DNA from: an uncultured Eggerthellaceae bacterium
GTDB taxonomy: Bacteria; Actinomycetota; Coriobacteriia; Coriobacteriales; Eggerthellaceae
Direction of reading: 5' to 3'
Assembly (NCBI GenBank): GCA_910588985.1
Contig: CAJURO010000013.1
Location: 28,517 to 50,458, forward strand
Length of the DNA: 21,942 nt
Shown piece by piece: positions 1-7,233 of this stretch. The notes under the pieces are model-generated. The model was not told the origin of the DNA and did no database searches. It saw only the letters and a program-made list of their open reading frames with translations. The translations under genes were made by a program, and so were the position numbers. How positions within the stretch are numbered: the first letter of the stretch is position 1; each line of letters starts with the position of its first letter.

Positions 1-960
1 GGTGCGACCGATGCGCCGAATGCCATCGCGACCGCGGTGTCGACGCGTGCTATGAAGCCCAGGACGGCCATCATAATGGCCGCTATCTGCAACTTCGTAG
101 GCCTTCTTGTCATTTCGCTCATTTCTCCTGCTGTTGCTGCGACCATCTTCGGCATGGTTGACTTTGGAGATGACCCTCAACGAGCTTTGATCACGCTTAT
201 GGCGGCGATGATCGCGATCATCGTGTGGGGAGCTGCAGCTTGGTGGTTCGGCATCCCTACCTCTCAGTCTCATTCGCTCATCGCAGGTCTCACGGGAGCT
301 GCGATCGCGCTCATGGGCAGCTTCGATGCTATCAACTGGAACGAATGGATCAAGGTCATCTATGGCATCCTGCTCTCGACGCTCATGGGGTTTTGCCTTG
401 GGTGGGTATTCTTCCGATTGCTTCGAATCGTATTCCGGAATGCGGATAGGCCCCGTGCGAATCGTTTCTTCCGTGCGGCACAGGTTGCGGCGGGGGCAGG
501 CGTTGCCTTCATGCATGGTGCGCAAGATGGCCAGAAGTTCATGAGCATCTTCATCCTGGCCATCATGATGGCAGCTGGGATGGGAACGAACACAGCGAGT
601 ATGGTGCTCCCTCTTTGGCTCATGATCCTTTGTGCGATCAATATGGGATTGGGCACTGCTGTTGGAGGAGAGCGCATAATCAAGAGCGTAGGCGTTGATA
701 TGGTGAAGCTCGAAGCTGTCCAGGGATTTGCCGCAAGCCTGTCTACGTGTGTCAGCCTCGTCGTTGCCACCTTTGGTGGGATGCCTGTCTCCACTACGCA
801 TACCAATACAACCGCTATCATGGGTGTAGGCGCCAGCAAGAACCCGAAGAGCGTTAAGTGGTCCATTGCCATCGATATGGTGAAGACGTGGATCTTGACG
901 TTCCCTGGGTGCGGATTGATGGGATTCATATTCGCGAAGGTGTTCCTCATTTTCCTTTAA
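1..960 (+). CDS. pit: PiT-family inorganic phosphate transporter, 5' end cut off by the window
   Basis: Integral membrane, low-affinity phosphate (metal-phosphate) symporter. The reading frame is already open at base 1 and starts inside the first PiT signature (GATDAPNAIATAVSTRA), so the true start lies upstream; the GTG at 37 lies within this motif and is not the start. The visible 319 residues contain many hydrophobic helices and the second, inverted-repeat signature (FMHGAQDGQK, bases about 514-540), followed by the conserved PVSTTHTNTTAIMGVGAS segment. Bacterial short PiT proteins are about 330-350 residues, so only about 20-30 are missing. In the usual signature an Asn or His precedes the Asp; here it is Thr-Asp. 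The DUF47 gene 84 bp downstream is the common partner of PiT transporters. The family call is firm; the transported ion is taken from the family. Confidence 0.93.
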   Translation, partial: GATDAPNAIATAVSTRAMKPRTAIIMAAICNFVGLLVISLISPAVAATIFGMVDFGDDPQRALITLMAAMIAIIVWGAAAWWFGIPTSQSHSLIAGLTGAAIALMGSFDAINWNEWIKVIYGILLSTLMGFCLGWVFFRLLRIVFRNADRPRANRFFRAAQVAAGAGVAFMHGAQDGQKFMSIFILAIMMAAGMGTNTASMVLPLWLMILCAINMGLGTAVGGERIIKSVGVDMVKLEAVQGFAASLSTCVSLVVATFGGMPVSTTHTNTTAIMGVGASKNPKSVKWSIAIDMVKTWILTFPGCGLMGFIFAKVFLIFL

Positions 961-1044
961 CGGAACGTTGACCGAATGAACAGCATTGCTCAGAAGACAG
1001 TACTATGAGCATGAATGAAGCTTTGCTTTACTTCAGGAGGAGAT

Positions 1045-1674
1045 ATGGCAAGAAAGCATAAGTTTGATTATTTCAAGGCATTCGAGCGTCTTATCGGACT
1101 TGCGGTCAACGAATCAGATCTTCTTATCGAAGCGGTGCGAACCTTCACTGATGCCAGTGGATACTCTGACACCATGGAGCAAATGCATGAGTTCGAAAAC
1201 GAGGGTGACAGCATCAACCACGACATCTTCACGGAGGCAGCGCTTGATTTTATGCCGCCGATCGATCGTGAGGACATCGTCGAACTTGCCCAAGCTCTCG
1301 ATAATGTCCTTGACTACATAGATGATGTCTTGAGCCATATGTACATGTATGACATCAAATCCATTCCCGAGGATGCGATGAAGTTCGCGGAGATCATCAA
1401 GAAGACCGTGAAATCTCTTGATAAAGCCATGTCTGAGTTCCATACCTTCAAGAGGAACAAGAAATTCAAGCAGCTCATCGTTGATGTCAACACCTACGAA
1501 GGTGAAGCAGACGATCTCTATAAGGCAGCCATGCGTTACCTTCATACCGAAGACAACGAGGAGTTCATGCATGTGCTTGTCTGGTCGAGAATCTATGAGC
1601 GCATGGAGAAGTGCGCGGATGCATGCGAGCATGCTGCCGATATCATGAACACCATCCTTTTGAAGAACGTTTGA
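1045..1674 (+). CDS. DUF47/PhoU-like Pit accessory protein
   Basis: Cytoplasmic all-helical protein of the PF01865 (DUF47, TIGR00153-like) family, related to PhoU and usually encoded beside PiT transporters, where it is thought to modulate phosphate uptake. The start is ATG 1045, preceded by AGGAGG at 1035-1040; an in-frame ATG at 1015 has no such site and would add an unlikely leader. The 209-residue product has the expected length. Acidic metal-binding repeats of the PhoU type are visible: HEFENEGDSINHD, DREDIVELAQALDNVLDYIDD, YEGEADDLYKAA and ERMEKCADACEHAADI. The first and third repeat look like halves of a duplicated three-helix unit. It probably shares a transcript with pit. Its regulatory role is inferred from the family and neighbourhood. 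Confidence 0.9.
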   Translation: MARKHKFDYFKAFERLIGLAVNESDLLIEAVRTFTDASGYSDTMEQMHEFENEGDSINHDIFTEAALDFMPPIDREDIVELAQALDNVLDYIDDVLSHMYMYDIKSIPEDAMKFAEIIKKTVKSLDKAMSEFHTFKRNKKFKQLIVDVNTYEGEADDLYKAAMRYLHTEDNEEFMHVLVWSRIYERMEKCADACEHAADIMNTILLKNV

Positions 1675-1708
1675 TCAAGCACTCTCCTCGGATAGCTCTC
1701 AGCTTCCC

Positions 1709-2755
1709 CTAGATGATGTCCTCGGATGCGATGATGACTGCATTCGTAGGGCATCCATTGAAGTCCTTTCCCTTTGTGATCGATAAGAAGATCTCAGGAT
1801 GGACGCGTTCAGGATGCGCCTTGAGCAAAAGGAGCTTCTCTATCCCCGCGAGCGCAGAGGTGAGAGCCTCGTCGTAGAGATCCCAAAACGATGCAGTGCG
1901 TGAAATGTTCGTTGCAGGGTCGATCCAAGGGAGATGATCGTGATTGTCAAAGAGCGACTTCTTCAAGTCAACGTTGCGATGGCTTAAGGCTCTCAAGAAA
2001 GAGAAGCGCCTGAACACCGTCTCGATGCGACCGATGGCCTCACGCTTGTATCCCGCGGGAGAGTAGACCAGACGCTGTATCTGACGGAATGCCTTGACGC
2101 TTGTCTTGAAAGCGTTTTGCTCAAGGCGCTTTCCGAACACGCTCCACACCACCTCGGCATACTGGGTCGACACTATGTCAAGGACATAATCGTTCGCCTT
2201 GAGGACGCGTTCAGAAGGGTCGAAGCTTGCGATAGTCTCGCTGCGTTTCGTGCTCAGCACGAGTTCGTCCAGCTCGCTTTCGATGAGCGCGTGGACCTCA
2301 TGTGCGCTCCGTTCGTCAAGACCTGGTTCACCTGCATGGCAGAGAGCCTCTTGCTGTGCATAGATGAATGGGTGAAGAGTTGAATCAAGGATGAAATGGC
2401 AAAAGAACCCGAGAGCATACCCCCATGCAATGTCAAAGGGAGTCGAGCTTGCTTGAGGGTGGATGCGCCAGAGGGGAGAGGCAGAGGACATCTGGCGAGC
2501 TGGTTCGATATCGGGGGAGAGGTTCGCTGCATCCACGAATGCGCGTATGAGCTCTGAGGTCTTTTCGCGATGCATTTGCGTGCCAAGACCTCGGGACATA
2601 CGGGCAAGGGGGTTCACTGACCCGTAGAAAAGCGCATCTGGCCCTTGGTTGCCGAGCAGGAACGCATCACATTCATCCTTCGATTCGCCGATTAGTTCAT
2701 AGAGTCGCGCATACACGTCGCGGCCGAAGGTATCATGGGTAATGATCGCCGGCAT
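1709..2755 (-). CDS. Zinc-dependent phospholipase C-like protein
   Basis: Resembles the PF00882 (Zn_dep_PLPC) family of zinc hydrolases. From the chosen start, residues include His7, the GNQGPDALFY block with Asp40, His62, the strong GFFCHFILDSTLHPF motif (His120, Asp124, His128) and a later His155-x3-Glu159. This matches the His/Asp ligand pattern of phospholipase C-type zinc sites. The start is ATG at 2755-2753, where AGGAG lies 5 nt upstream on the minus strand; a start at 2785 would add ten residues and has no better site. Length 348 aa. No signal peptide or membrane helix is seen, so a secreted lecithinase role is unlikely and the substrate is unknown. It is transcribed alone, convergent with the DUF47 gene and divergent from lysC. 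Family call moderately sure, activity unknown. Confidence 0.68.
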   Translation of the reverse strand: MPAIITHDTFGRDVYARLYELIGESKDECDAFLLGNQGPDALFYGSVNPLARMSRGLGTQMHREKTSELIRAFVDAANLSPDIEPARQMSSASPLWRIHPQASSTPFDIAWGYALGFFCHFILDSTLHPFIYAQQEALCHAGEPGLDERSAHEVHALIESELDELVLSTKRSETIASFDPSERVLKANDYVLDIVSTQYAEVVWSVFGKRLEQNAFKTSVKAFRQIQRLVYSPAGYKREAIGRIETVFRRFSFLRALSHRNVDLKKSLFDNHDHLPWIDPATNISRTASFWDLYDEALTSALAGIEKLLLLKAHPERVHPEIFLSITKGKDFNGCPTNAVIIASEDII

Positions 2756-2787
2756 CGATTCTCCTATGCTGGGGTTCGCTATCAAGG

Positions 2788-2795
2788 ATTATAAT
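2788..2795. promoter_or_regulatory. Shared palindromic -10 region between divergent plc-like gene and lysC
   Basis: The 91-bp gap between the two divergent starts holds the palindrome ATTATAAT. It reads as TATAAT on the plus strand (2790-2795) and on the minus strand (2793-2788). On the minus strand a TCGACC box (4 of 6 matches to TTGACA) sits at 2816-2811 with a 17-bp spacer. No good -35 box is seen for the plus strand. The call rests on motif matching only. Confidence 0.4.
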
Positions 2796-2846
2796 AATCG
2801 CTCGACATCGGGTCGACACGTGTTAGGACTTCGGAGCTTATTGGGA

Positions 2847-4124
2847 ATGTCTCTCATTGTTGCAAAATTCGGCGGAACGTCGGTGGCATCACCAGAACGT
2901 ATCAAGAATGTTGCCAAGCGCTTGATCTCTATCAAGCAGGCGGGCAATGAAGTGGTTGCCGTTGTTTCTGCGATGGGCAAGACCACCGACGAGCTTATGG
3001 GCCTTGCAAATGCCGTGAACACCAACCCTCCCTCGCGCGAGCTCGATCGTCTTCTTTCGACAGGAGAGCATGTCTCGATGACGCTTCTTGCGCTAGCGCT
3101 TGAAGCTCAGGGTTATCCTGCGAAGAGCTTCTCAGGAAGACAGGCTGGCATCGAGACGAATGGCACGCATAATAAAGCAAAGATCGTGAAGGTCCATAAC
3201 GAGCGCATCCTCGAGGCGCTCGAAGAGGGGTACATTCCTGTTGTTGCTGGCTTTCAAGGGATCGATGCGAATGGTGACATCACCACGCTTGGCCGAGGAG
3301 GCTCGGATACGACTGCCGTTGCTGTCGCGTGGGGCATCAACGCTGAGATCTGCGAGATCTATTCCGATGTGGATGGTGTGTACACTACCGATCCTCGTGT
3401 AGCGCCGCGCGCACGCAAGCTGGAGGCCATCTCATATGACGATATGCTCGAGCTCTCAAGCTCTGGCTCAGGTGTGCTCCAATCACGCGCGGTGGAGTTC
3501 GCAAAGAAATGGGGAGTTGTGATCCATTCGCGCTCAGCGTTCTCTGACGCGCAGGGGACACTCATTAAAGAGGAGGGTCAGATGGAACAGGCGGTCATCA
3601 CGGGAATCGCGCATGACACATCCGAGATGAAGGTCACCATTCGGCATGTGCCTGATGCAGTCGGCGTTGCAGCGCTCGTCTTCTCGGCGCTTGCCGATAA
3701 GGCCGTGAATATGGATATGATCATTCAGAACACATCCCTTGACGGTGCGACTGACATCTCGTTTACCTGCCCTGCCTCCGATCTGCCACGAGCGCGGGAA
3801 GCGCTTGATGAGGTCATGTCAAAGATCGGCACAGACAAGTATGACGTTGACGAGGATATCGCCAAGATATCCCTTGTTGGCACAGGCATGAAGTCTTCGC
3901 CAGGAATCTCAGCCAAGACCTTCAAGACGCTTGGTGAGAACAACATAAACATCCTTGCTATCTCGACATCGCCCATCAGGCTTTCGGTCGTGATCGAGGC
4001 AAGCGAGACGCAGCGTGCCGTACAGGTTCTCCATACTGCTTTCGAGCTTGATTCCGACAGTGTTTTCGAAGAGACGCAGCTTTCTGCTGAGGAGATCGCT
4101 GCGAAGATGAAGAAGGGAAGATAA
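2847..4124 (+). CDS. lysC: Aspartate kinase, alpha (full-length) form
   Basis: Phosphorylates aspartate to aspartyl-phosphate, the first step to lysine/diaminopimelate, threonine and methionine. ATG 2847 is chosen because it gives the classic N-terminus (MSLIVAKFGGTS, catalytic KFGGTS at residues 7-12), with GGAG at 2833-2836; the upstream in-frame ATG at 2742 would add 35 unrelated residues. GRGGSDTTA lies at 149-157 and the kinase core ends near residue 240. Two ACT domains follow (about 254-330 and 335-410), the site of amino-acid feedback control in this family. Length 425 aa, close to C. glutamicum LysC. asd follows after 4 nt, as in corynebacteria. An internal start for a separate beta subunit is listed separately. 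The inhibitor (Lys, Thr or both) cannot be told from sequence. Confidence 0.96.
   Translation: MSLIVAKFGGTSVASPERIKNVAKRLISIKQAGNEVVAVVSAMGKTTDELMGLANAVNTNPPSRELDRLLSTGEHVSMTLLALALEAQGYPAKSFSGRQAGIETNGTHNKAKIVKVHNERILEALEEGYIPVVAGFQGIDANGDITTLGRGGSDTTAVAVAWGINAEICEIYSDVDGVYTTDPRVAPRARKLEAISYDDMLELSSSGSGVLQSRAVEFAKKWGVVIHSRSAFSDAQGTLIKEEGQMEQAVITGIAHDTSEMKVTIRHVPDAVGVAALVFSALADKAVNMDMIIQNTSLDGATDISFTCPASDLPRAREALDEVMSKIGTDKYDVDEDIAKISLVGTGMKSSPGISAKTFKTLGENNINILAISTSPIRLSVVIEASETQRAVQVLHTAFELDSDSVFEETQLSAEEIAAKMKKGR
3582..4124 (+). CDS. lysC: Aspartate kinase beta (regulatory) subunit from an internal in-frame start
   Basis: Inside lysC, AGGAGG at 3571-3576 stands 5 nt before ATG 3582, which is in frame (Met246 of the alpha form). 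The product would be 180 residues starting MEQAVITGIAHDTSEMKV and consist only of the two ACT domains. This is the position and sequence style of the known beta subunit of Corynebacterium glutamicum LysC (internal start near Met250), also described in Bacillus; there alpha and beta form a heterotetramer that binds the feedback inhibitor at the interface. That comparison is from established knowledge of the family. Actual internal initiation here is inferred from the ribosome binding site. Confidence 0.72.
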   Translation: MEQAVITGIAHDTSEMKVTIRHVPDAVGVAALVFSALADKAVNMDMIIQNTSLDGATDISFTCPASDLPRAREALDEVMSKIGTDKYDVDEDIAKISLVGTGMKSSPGISAKTFKTLGENNINILAISTSPIRLSVVIEASETQRAVQVLHTAFELDSDSVFEETQLSAEEIAAKMKKGR

Positions 4125-4128
4125 GCCT

Positions 4129-5175
4129 ATGTGGACCCACGAGATGCCAGCGCATCCGCGCATTGCTGTTGCAGGAGCAACAGGAGCGGTTGGTCGTGAG
4201 TTTTTGAAGGTGTTGCATGATGTGGACTTTCCCGCCTCTGACTTGCGAGTGCTTGCCTCTGCGCGAAGCGCTGGGTCAAAGCTTCCCTTCGAGGGCTGTG
4301 GGGATGTTCCTGCGGGCGAGCTGATCGTTGAAGAGATGAACGAGCGGTCGTTCGATGATGTTGATATCGCATTGTTCAGTGCGGGTGCAGGGGTATCTCG
4401 CCAGATGCGCGATGCGGTGACCCGTGCAGGGTGTGTCATGATCGACAATTCAAGCGCATTTCGCATGGACGAGGATGTGCCCCTGATCGTACCTGAGGTC
4501 AACCCTGAAGATGCTTCTTGGCATTCAGGGGTCATTGCGAATCCGAATTGCTCAACGATCCAGATGGTCGTTGCCTTGAAGCCGCTCTATGACATTTCGC
4601 CCATTAAGCGAGTGGTCGTTGCGACCTATCAGGCAGCATCGGGGGCTGGTGCAAAAGCAATGGATGAGCTCTATGACCAGACACGCGAGTTCCTTGAGGG
4701 CACGCCAAGCGAAGAGCTGAGTGTCGAGGCTTTTCAGCATCGTATCGCCTTTAACTGCATCCCGCAGATCGACATCTTCCTCGAAGATGGGTCCACGAAG
4801 GAAGAGTGGAAGATGGTCGCTGAGACGAAGAAGATCATGCATGATGATGAGCTTGATGTTGCAGCCACGTGCGTGCGCGTTCCTGTTCTGCGCTGTCATG
4901 GCGAGGCGATCAATGTTGAGTTCAGAGGCCCCGTGAGTGTTGAGGAGGCGCGCTCTGCGCTCGAAGCGGCTCCAGGCGTGATCGTCCTTGATGACCCGAA
5001 GACCTTCTCATATCCTATGCCAGGCATCCTTGCTAACACGAATGACACCTACGTTGGACGTTTGCGCAAGGATGACACGGTCGAACATGGCATCGCTTTC
5101 TGGGATGTTGCAGACCAGATCCGCAAAGGGGCTGCTCTCAATGCGGTTCAGATCGCACTTCTGCTTCTTCCTTAG
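4129..5175 (+). CDS. asd: Aspartate-semialdehyde dehydrogenase
   Basis: NADPH-dependent reduction of aspartyl-phosphate to aspartate semialdehyde, the step after LysC and the branch point to diaminopimelate/lysine and homoserine. The 348-residue protein has the N-terminal nucleotide motif GATGAVG (residues 16-22), the catalytic cysteine in ANPNCSTIQ (Cys141), and conserved IDNSSAFRM and VPEVNPE blocks. The ATG at 4129 is 4 nt after the lysC stop and has AAGGGAAG (4113-4120) upstream; a second in-frame ATG at 4144 is possible and would remove five residues. It is translated from the lysC transcript, probably by coupling. tlyA follows after 23 nt. Length and motifs fit the family closely. Confidence 0.96.
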   Translation: MWTHEMPAHPRIAVAGATGAVGREFLKVLHDVDFPASDLRVLASARSAGSKLPFEGCGDVPAGELIVEEMNERSFDDVDIALFSAGAGVSRQMRDAVTRAGCVMIDNSSAFRMDEDVPLIVPEVNPEDASWHSGVIANPNCSTIQMVVALKPLYDISPIKRVVVATYQAASGAGAKAMDELYDQTREFLEGTPSEELSVEAFQHRIAFNCIPQIDIFLEDGSTKEEWKMVAETKKIMHDDELDVAATCVRVPVLRCHGEAINVEFRGPVSVEEARSALEAAPGVIVLDDPKTFSYPMPGILANTNDTYVGRLRKDDTVEHGIAFWDVADQIRKGAALNAVQIALLLLP

Positions 5176-5198
5176 AGCAAGCAAAGCATCCTTAAGCA

Positions 5199-5957
5199 TT
5201 GACCGTGAAGACGAAAGGGCATACATCTCGGCTTGATGATGCTCTGGTACATCGCGGGTTGGTCGTGGATCGTGATGAGGCGCTTCGCCGTATTCTTGCA
5301 CATGAGGTCAAGGTTTGCGATGAGTTTGCGACGAGTCCTGCGCACATCGTTCATGAATACGACAAGCTCGAAGTCAAGAGGGAAGCGAAATACGTTTCAC
5401 GAGGAGGCTTCAAGCTCGAAGCAGCCCTTGCGGCATCAGGCATCGAGGTGTGCGGCAAGTCTTGCCTCGACATCGGCTCCTCTACGGGGGGATTCACGGA
5501 CTGCCTCCTTCAGGCAGGCGCAGCGAATGTGGTCTGCGTGGATGTCAATTATGGCGATCTAGCTTGGAAGATCCGAACTGATGAGCGGGTGCGCGTCTTC
5601 GAGCGCACCAACATCAAGCATGTCGATCCTGCTGTGCTTGGTGCTCCATTCGACATAGTTGTCATAGATGTGAGCTTCATCGGCCTTGCGCGCCTTGCTC
5701 CCTACTTTCCGCCACTCATGCGCGCAGGAGGCGTTTTCATCGGCCTCGTGAAGCCGCAGTTCGAGTCACGACATGATGAGAGCGAACGCGGTATCGTGAT
5801 TGATGAGGCGGTGCGTGCACGTACTGTCGCTGAGGTCAAGGATGCGCTCATCTCGCAAAGGTTCTCCATTGAAGGGGTTGTTACTTCTCCCATCAAGGGT
5901 GCCGCTGGCAATGTTGAGTTCCTTGTTTGGGCGCGTTATCTAGGTCAGGATTCATGA
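5199..5957 (+). CDS. tlyA: TlyA-family rRNA 2'-O-methyltransferase (hemolysin-like)
   Basis: S4-domain RNA methyltransferase; characterised TlyA proteins 2'-O-methylate cytidines of 16S and, in some species, 23S rRNA, which affects capreomycin sensitivity. An S4 RNA-binding domain spans about residues 10-65, then a Rossmann SAM-binding fold with CLDIGSSTGGFTD (89-101). The KDKE catalytic tetrad is present as Lys72, Asp157, Lys185 and Glu240, matching Mycobacterium TlyA. Length 252 aa. An in-frame stop lies at 5193-5195, so only TTG 5199 or GTG 5205 can be the start; neither has a clear Shine-Dalgarno site. In many actinobacteria tlyA sits with NAD kinase and recN; here recN is 14 kb away and no NAD kinase is in the window. 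The next gene overlaps its stop by ATGA. Confidence 0.9.
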   Translation: MTVKTKGHTSRLDDALVHRGLVVDRDEALRRILAHEVKVCDEFATSPAHIVHEYDKLEVKREAKYVSRGGFKLEAALAASGIEVCGKSCLDIGSSTGGFTDCLLQAGAANVVCVDVNYGDLAWKIRTDERVRVFERTNIKHVDPAVLGAPFDIVVIDVSFIGLARLAPYFPPLMRAGGVFIGLVKPQFESRHDESERGIVIDEAVRARTVAEVKDALISQRFSIEGVVTSPIKGAAGNVEFLVWARYLGQDS

Positions 5958-6457
5958 ACGAGGACAAAACAGCATCTCGGGGCACCCAGAGCCGCTCGTC
6001 GCGCTCTTCATCTGCTGCGATCTGGGGAGCTCGCATCAGCTTCGCGCTTGTCTTCCTCATGAATATCCAATGCGCTTTGCAATTCATCATCGATCCCGCA
6101 AGCTTCGTAGCATCTTATGAGCTTGCAGGTGTGCCAGGCGAAGCTGCGGTGAGAGGCTTTGGGATCCTCTTCCTCATGTGGAATGTTACCTATCCGCTTT
6201 TCATCGTCCAACCGATTCGCTTTCAGATCTTAGGTCCCCTCATCATCGCTCAGCAGCTCATCGGGACAGTCGGAGAGAGCTTCATCTTCCTTTCGCTTGA
6301 TCCTGCTCATGCGGTGCTTTCAAGCGCAATAGGGCGTTTCATTGCATTTGACATCGCAGGTCTTGCTCTCCTTTGTGCGAGCTATCTCATCTTGCGCAAT
6401 GCGTGCGGACCCTGCTCTTTCCGTTCGCCAGCTACGAGAGCGGATGATTTGCGATAG
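5954..6457 (+). CDS. Small four-helix membrane protein of unknown function
   Basis: 167 residues, not recognised as a named family. After a polar, Ser/Arg-rich N-terminus (1-22) there are about four hydrophobic segments (roughly 26-46, 66-86, 90-114, 124-147), then a short tail with CGPC (150-153). The motif AGVPGEAAVRGFGILFLMWN between helices 1 and 2 looks conserved-style and recalls DoxX/DUF4345-like small membrane proteins, but I cannot confirm this. The ATG overlaps the tlyA stop (ATGA at 5954-5957) and has CAGGA just upstream, so translation is probably coupled to tlyA. The -35 box for efp lies in its last codons. The function is unknown. Confidence 0.72.
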   Translation: MNEDKTASRGTQSRSSRSSSAAIWGARISFALVFLMNIQCALQFIIDPASFVASYELAGVPGEAAVRGFGILFLMWNVTYPLFIVQPIRFQILGPLIIAQQLIGTVGESFIFLSLDPAHAVLSSAIGRFIAFDIAGLALLCASYLILRNACGPCSFRSPATRADDLR

Positions 6458-6477
6458 CACTCGATCGCGCGTAGAAT
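6449..6477 (+). promoter_or_regulatory. Promoter of efp
   Basis: TTGCGA (6449-6454) and TAGAAT (6472-6477) are separated by exactly 17 bp, matching 4 of 6 and 5 of 6 bases of the housekeeping sigma consensus. The -35 box overlaps the last codons of the preceding gene. The predicted transcript starts near 6484, about 65 nt before efp. Confidence 0.62.
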
Positions 6478-6548
6478 GAATCAATACATTTTTGCATCGA
6501 CAAGAGCAAAGGCCTCTTTTGGCTGGTCGCATTATGAAAGGATTGCTT

Positions 6549-7112
6549 GTGGCAACTGTTTCAACTGCAGATTTCAGAAATGGTATGTGCATCGTCAACA
6601 ATGGCAAGATGTGCACAATCGTCGAATTTCAGCATGTCAAGCCTGGTAAAGGTGGTGCATTCGTACGCACGAAGCTTAAGGACATCAAAACAGGACGCGT
6701 CGTTGACTACACCTTCAATTCAGGTACCAAGTTCGACTCTGTTCGCCTTGAGACCAAGAAGATGGAGTACCTCTACAACGATGGGCCAGATTATTACTTC
6801 ATGGACACTGATACCTATGAGCAGATGTCCATTCCTGCTGCAACGGTCGGGGAGGCGAAGAAGTGGCTCAAGGAAAACGACGAGGCATCGCTGCTCTATG
6901 CGGGTGATGAGCTCATCTCTATCGAGGCTCCCATGTTCGTTGAGCTTGAGGTGACGCATACCGAGCCTGGCTTCAAAGGCGATACAGCTACGAACACCAC
7001 GAAGCCAGCTACGCTTGAGACGGGTGTTGAGCTGCAGGTGCCAACATTCATCGAGATCGGTGATGTTCTGCAGATCGATACTCGTGATGGGCGTTTCATC
7101 AAGAGGGTCTAA
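6549..7112 (+). CDS. efp: Translation elongation factor P
   Basis: Cytoplasmic factor that binds between the P and E sites of stalled ribosomes and promotes peptide bond formation at polyproline stretches. GTG 6549 is preferred: AAAGGA (6537-6542) lies 6 nt upstream and the protein then begins MVATVSTADFRNGM, as EF-P usually does, giving 187 aa. ATG 6534 is an alternative adding five residues. Three domains are visible: an N-terminal KOW-like domain (about 1-60), a middle OB domain and the C-terminal OB domain ending GDVLQIDTRDGRFIKRV. The tip of the tRNA-facing loop is PGKGGA with Lys35, the residue modified in some bacteria; no modification enzyme is in the window. It has its own promoter and a strong terminator, so it appears monocistronic. 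Confidence 0.96.
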   Translation: MATVSTADFRNGMCIVNNGKMCTIVEFQHVKPGKGGAFVRTKLKDIKTGRVVDYTFNSGTKFDSVRLETKKMEYLYNDGPDYYFMDTDTYEQMSIPAATVGEAKKWLKENDEASLLYAGDELISIEAPMFVELEVTHTEPGFKGDTATNTTKPATLETGVELQVPTFIEIGDVLQIDTRDGRFIKRV

Positions 7113-7145
7113 CCGCCGCTCGCAGCTTTTCGCGCGTATCGGTAG

Positions 7146-7173
7146 AAGGCGGTCATTCCTGACCGCCTTTCTT
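7146..7173 (+). terminator. Rho-independent terminator after efp
   Basis: Perfect inverted repeat AAGGCGGTCA (7146-7155) and TGACCGCCTT (7160-7169) with a TTCC loop, followed by a short T-rich run. It ends 33-61 nt past the efp stop and separates efp from the carboxylase operon. Confidence 0.88.
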
Positions 7174-7174
7174 A

Positions 7175-7180
7175 TATAAT
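7175..7180 (+). promoter_or_regulatory. Possible -10 box for the carboxylase-dxs operon
   Basis: A consensus TATAAT lies directly after the efp terminator and 54 nt before the TTG start at 7234. No convincing -35 box is found at 16-18 bp, where the sequence is the terminator stem itself. A start of transcription here is needed, since the terminator would isolate the operon from efp. Confidence 0.42.
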
Positions 7181-7233
7181 GGGAAGTTCCAATTTCGAAC
7201 ATCACAGACGCTTGACAAAAGGAGGTGCGTTAA

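Noticed and set aside
360..950. 196-codon minus-strand frame opposite pit
   Set aside because: Opposite strand of a clear transporter gene; no recognisable protein and no ribosome binding site.
968..1006. TTGACC and TACTAT between pit and the DUF47 gene
   Set aside because: The spacer is 27 bp, far too long for a sigma-70-type promoter; co-transcription with pit is simpler.
7212..7217. Perfect TTGACA just before the carboxyltransferase gene
   Set aside because: A matching -10 would fall inside the coding sequence and the motif overlaps the ribosome binding region; probably chance.
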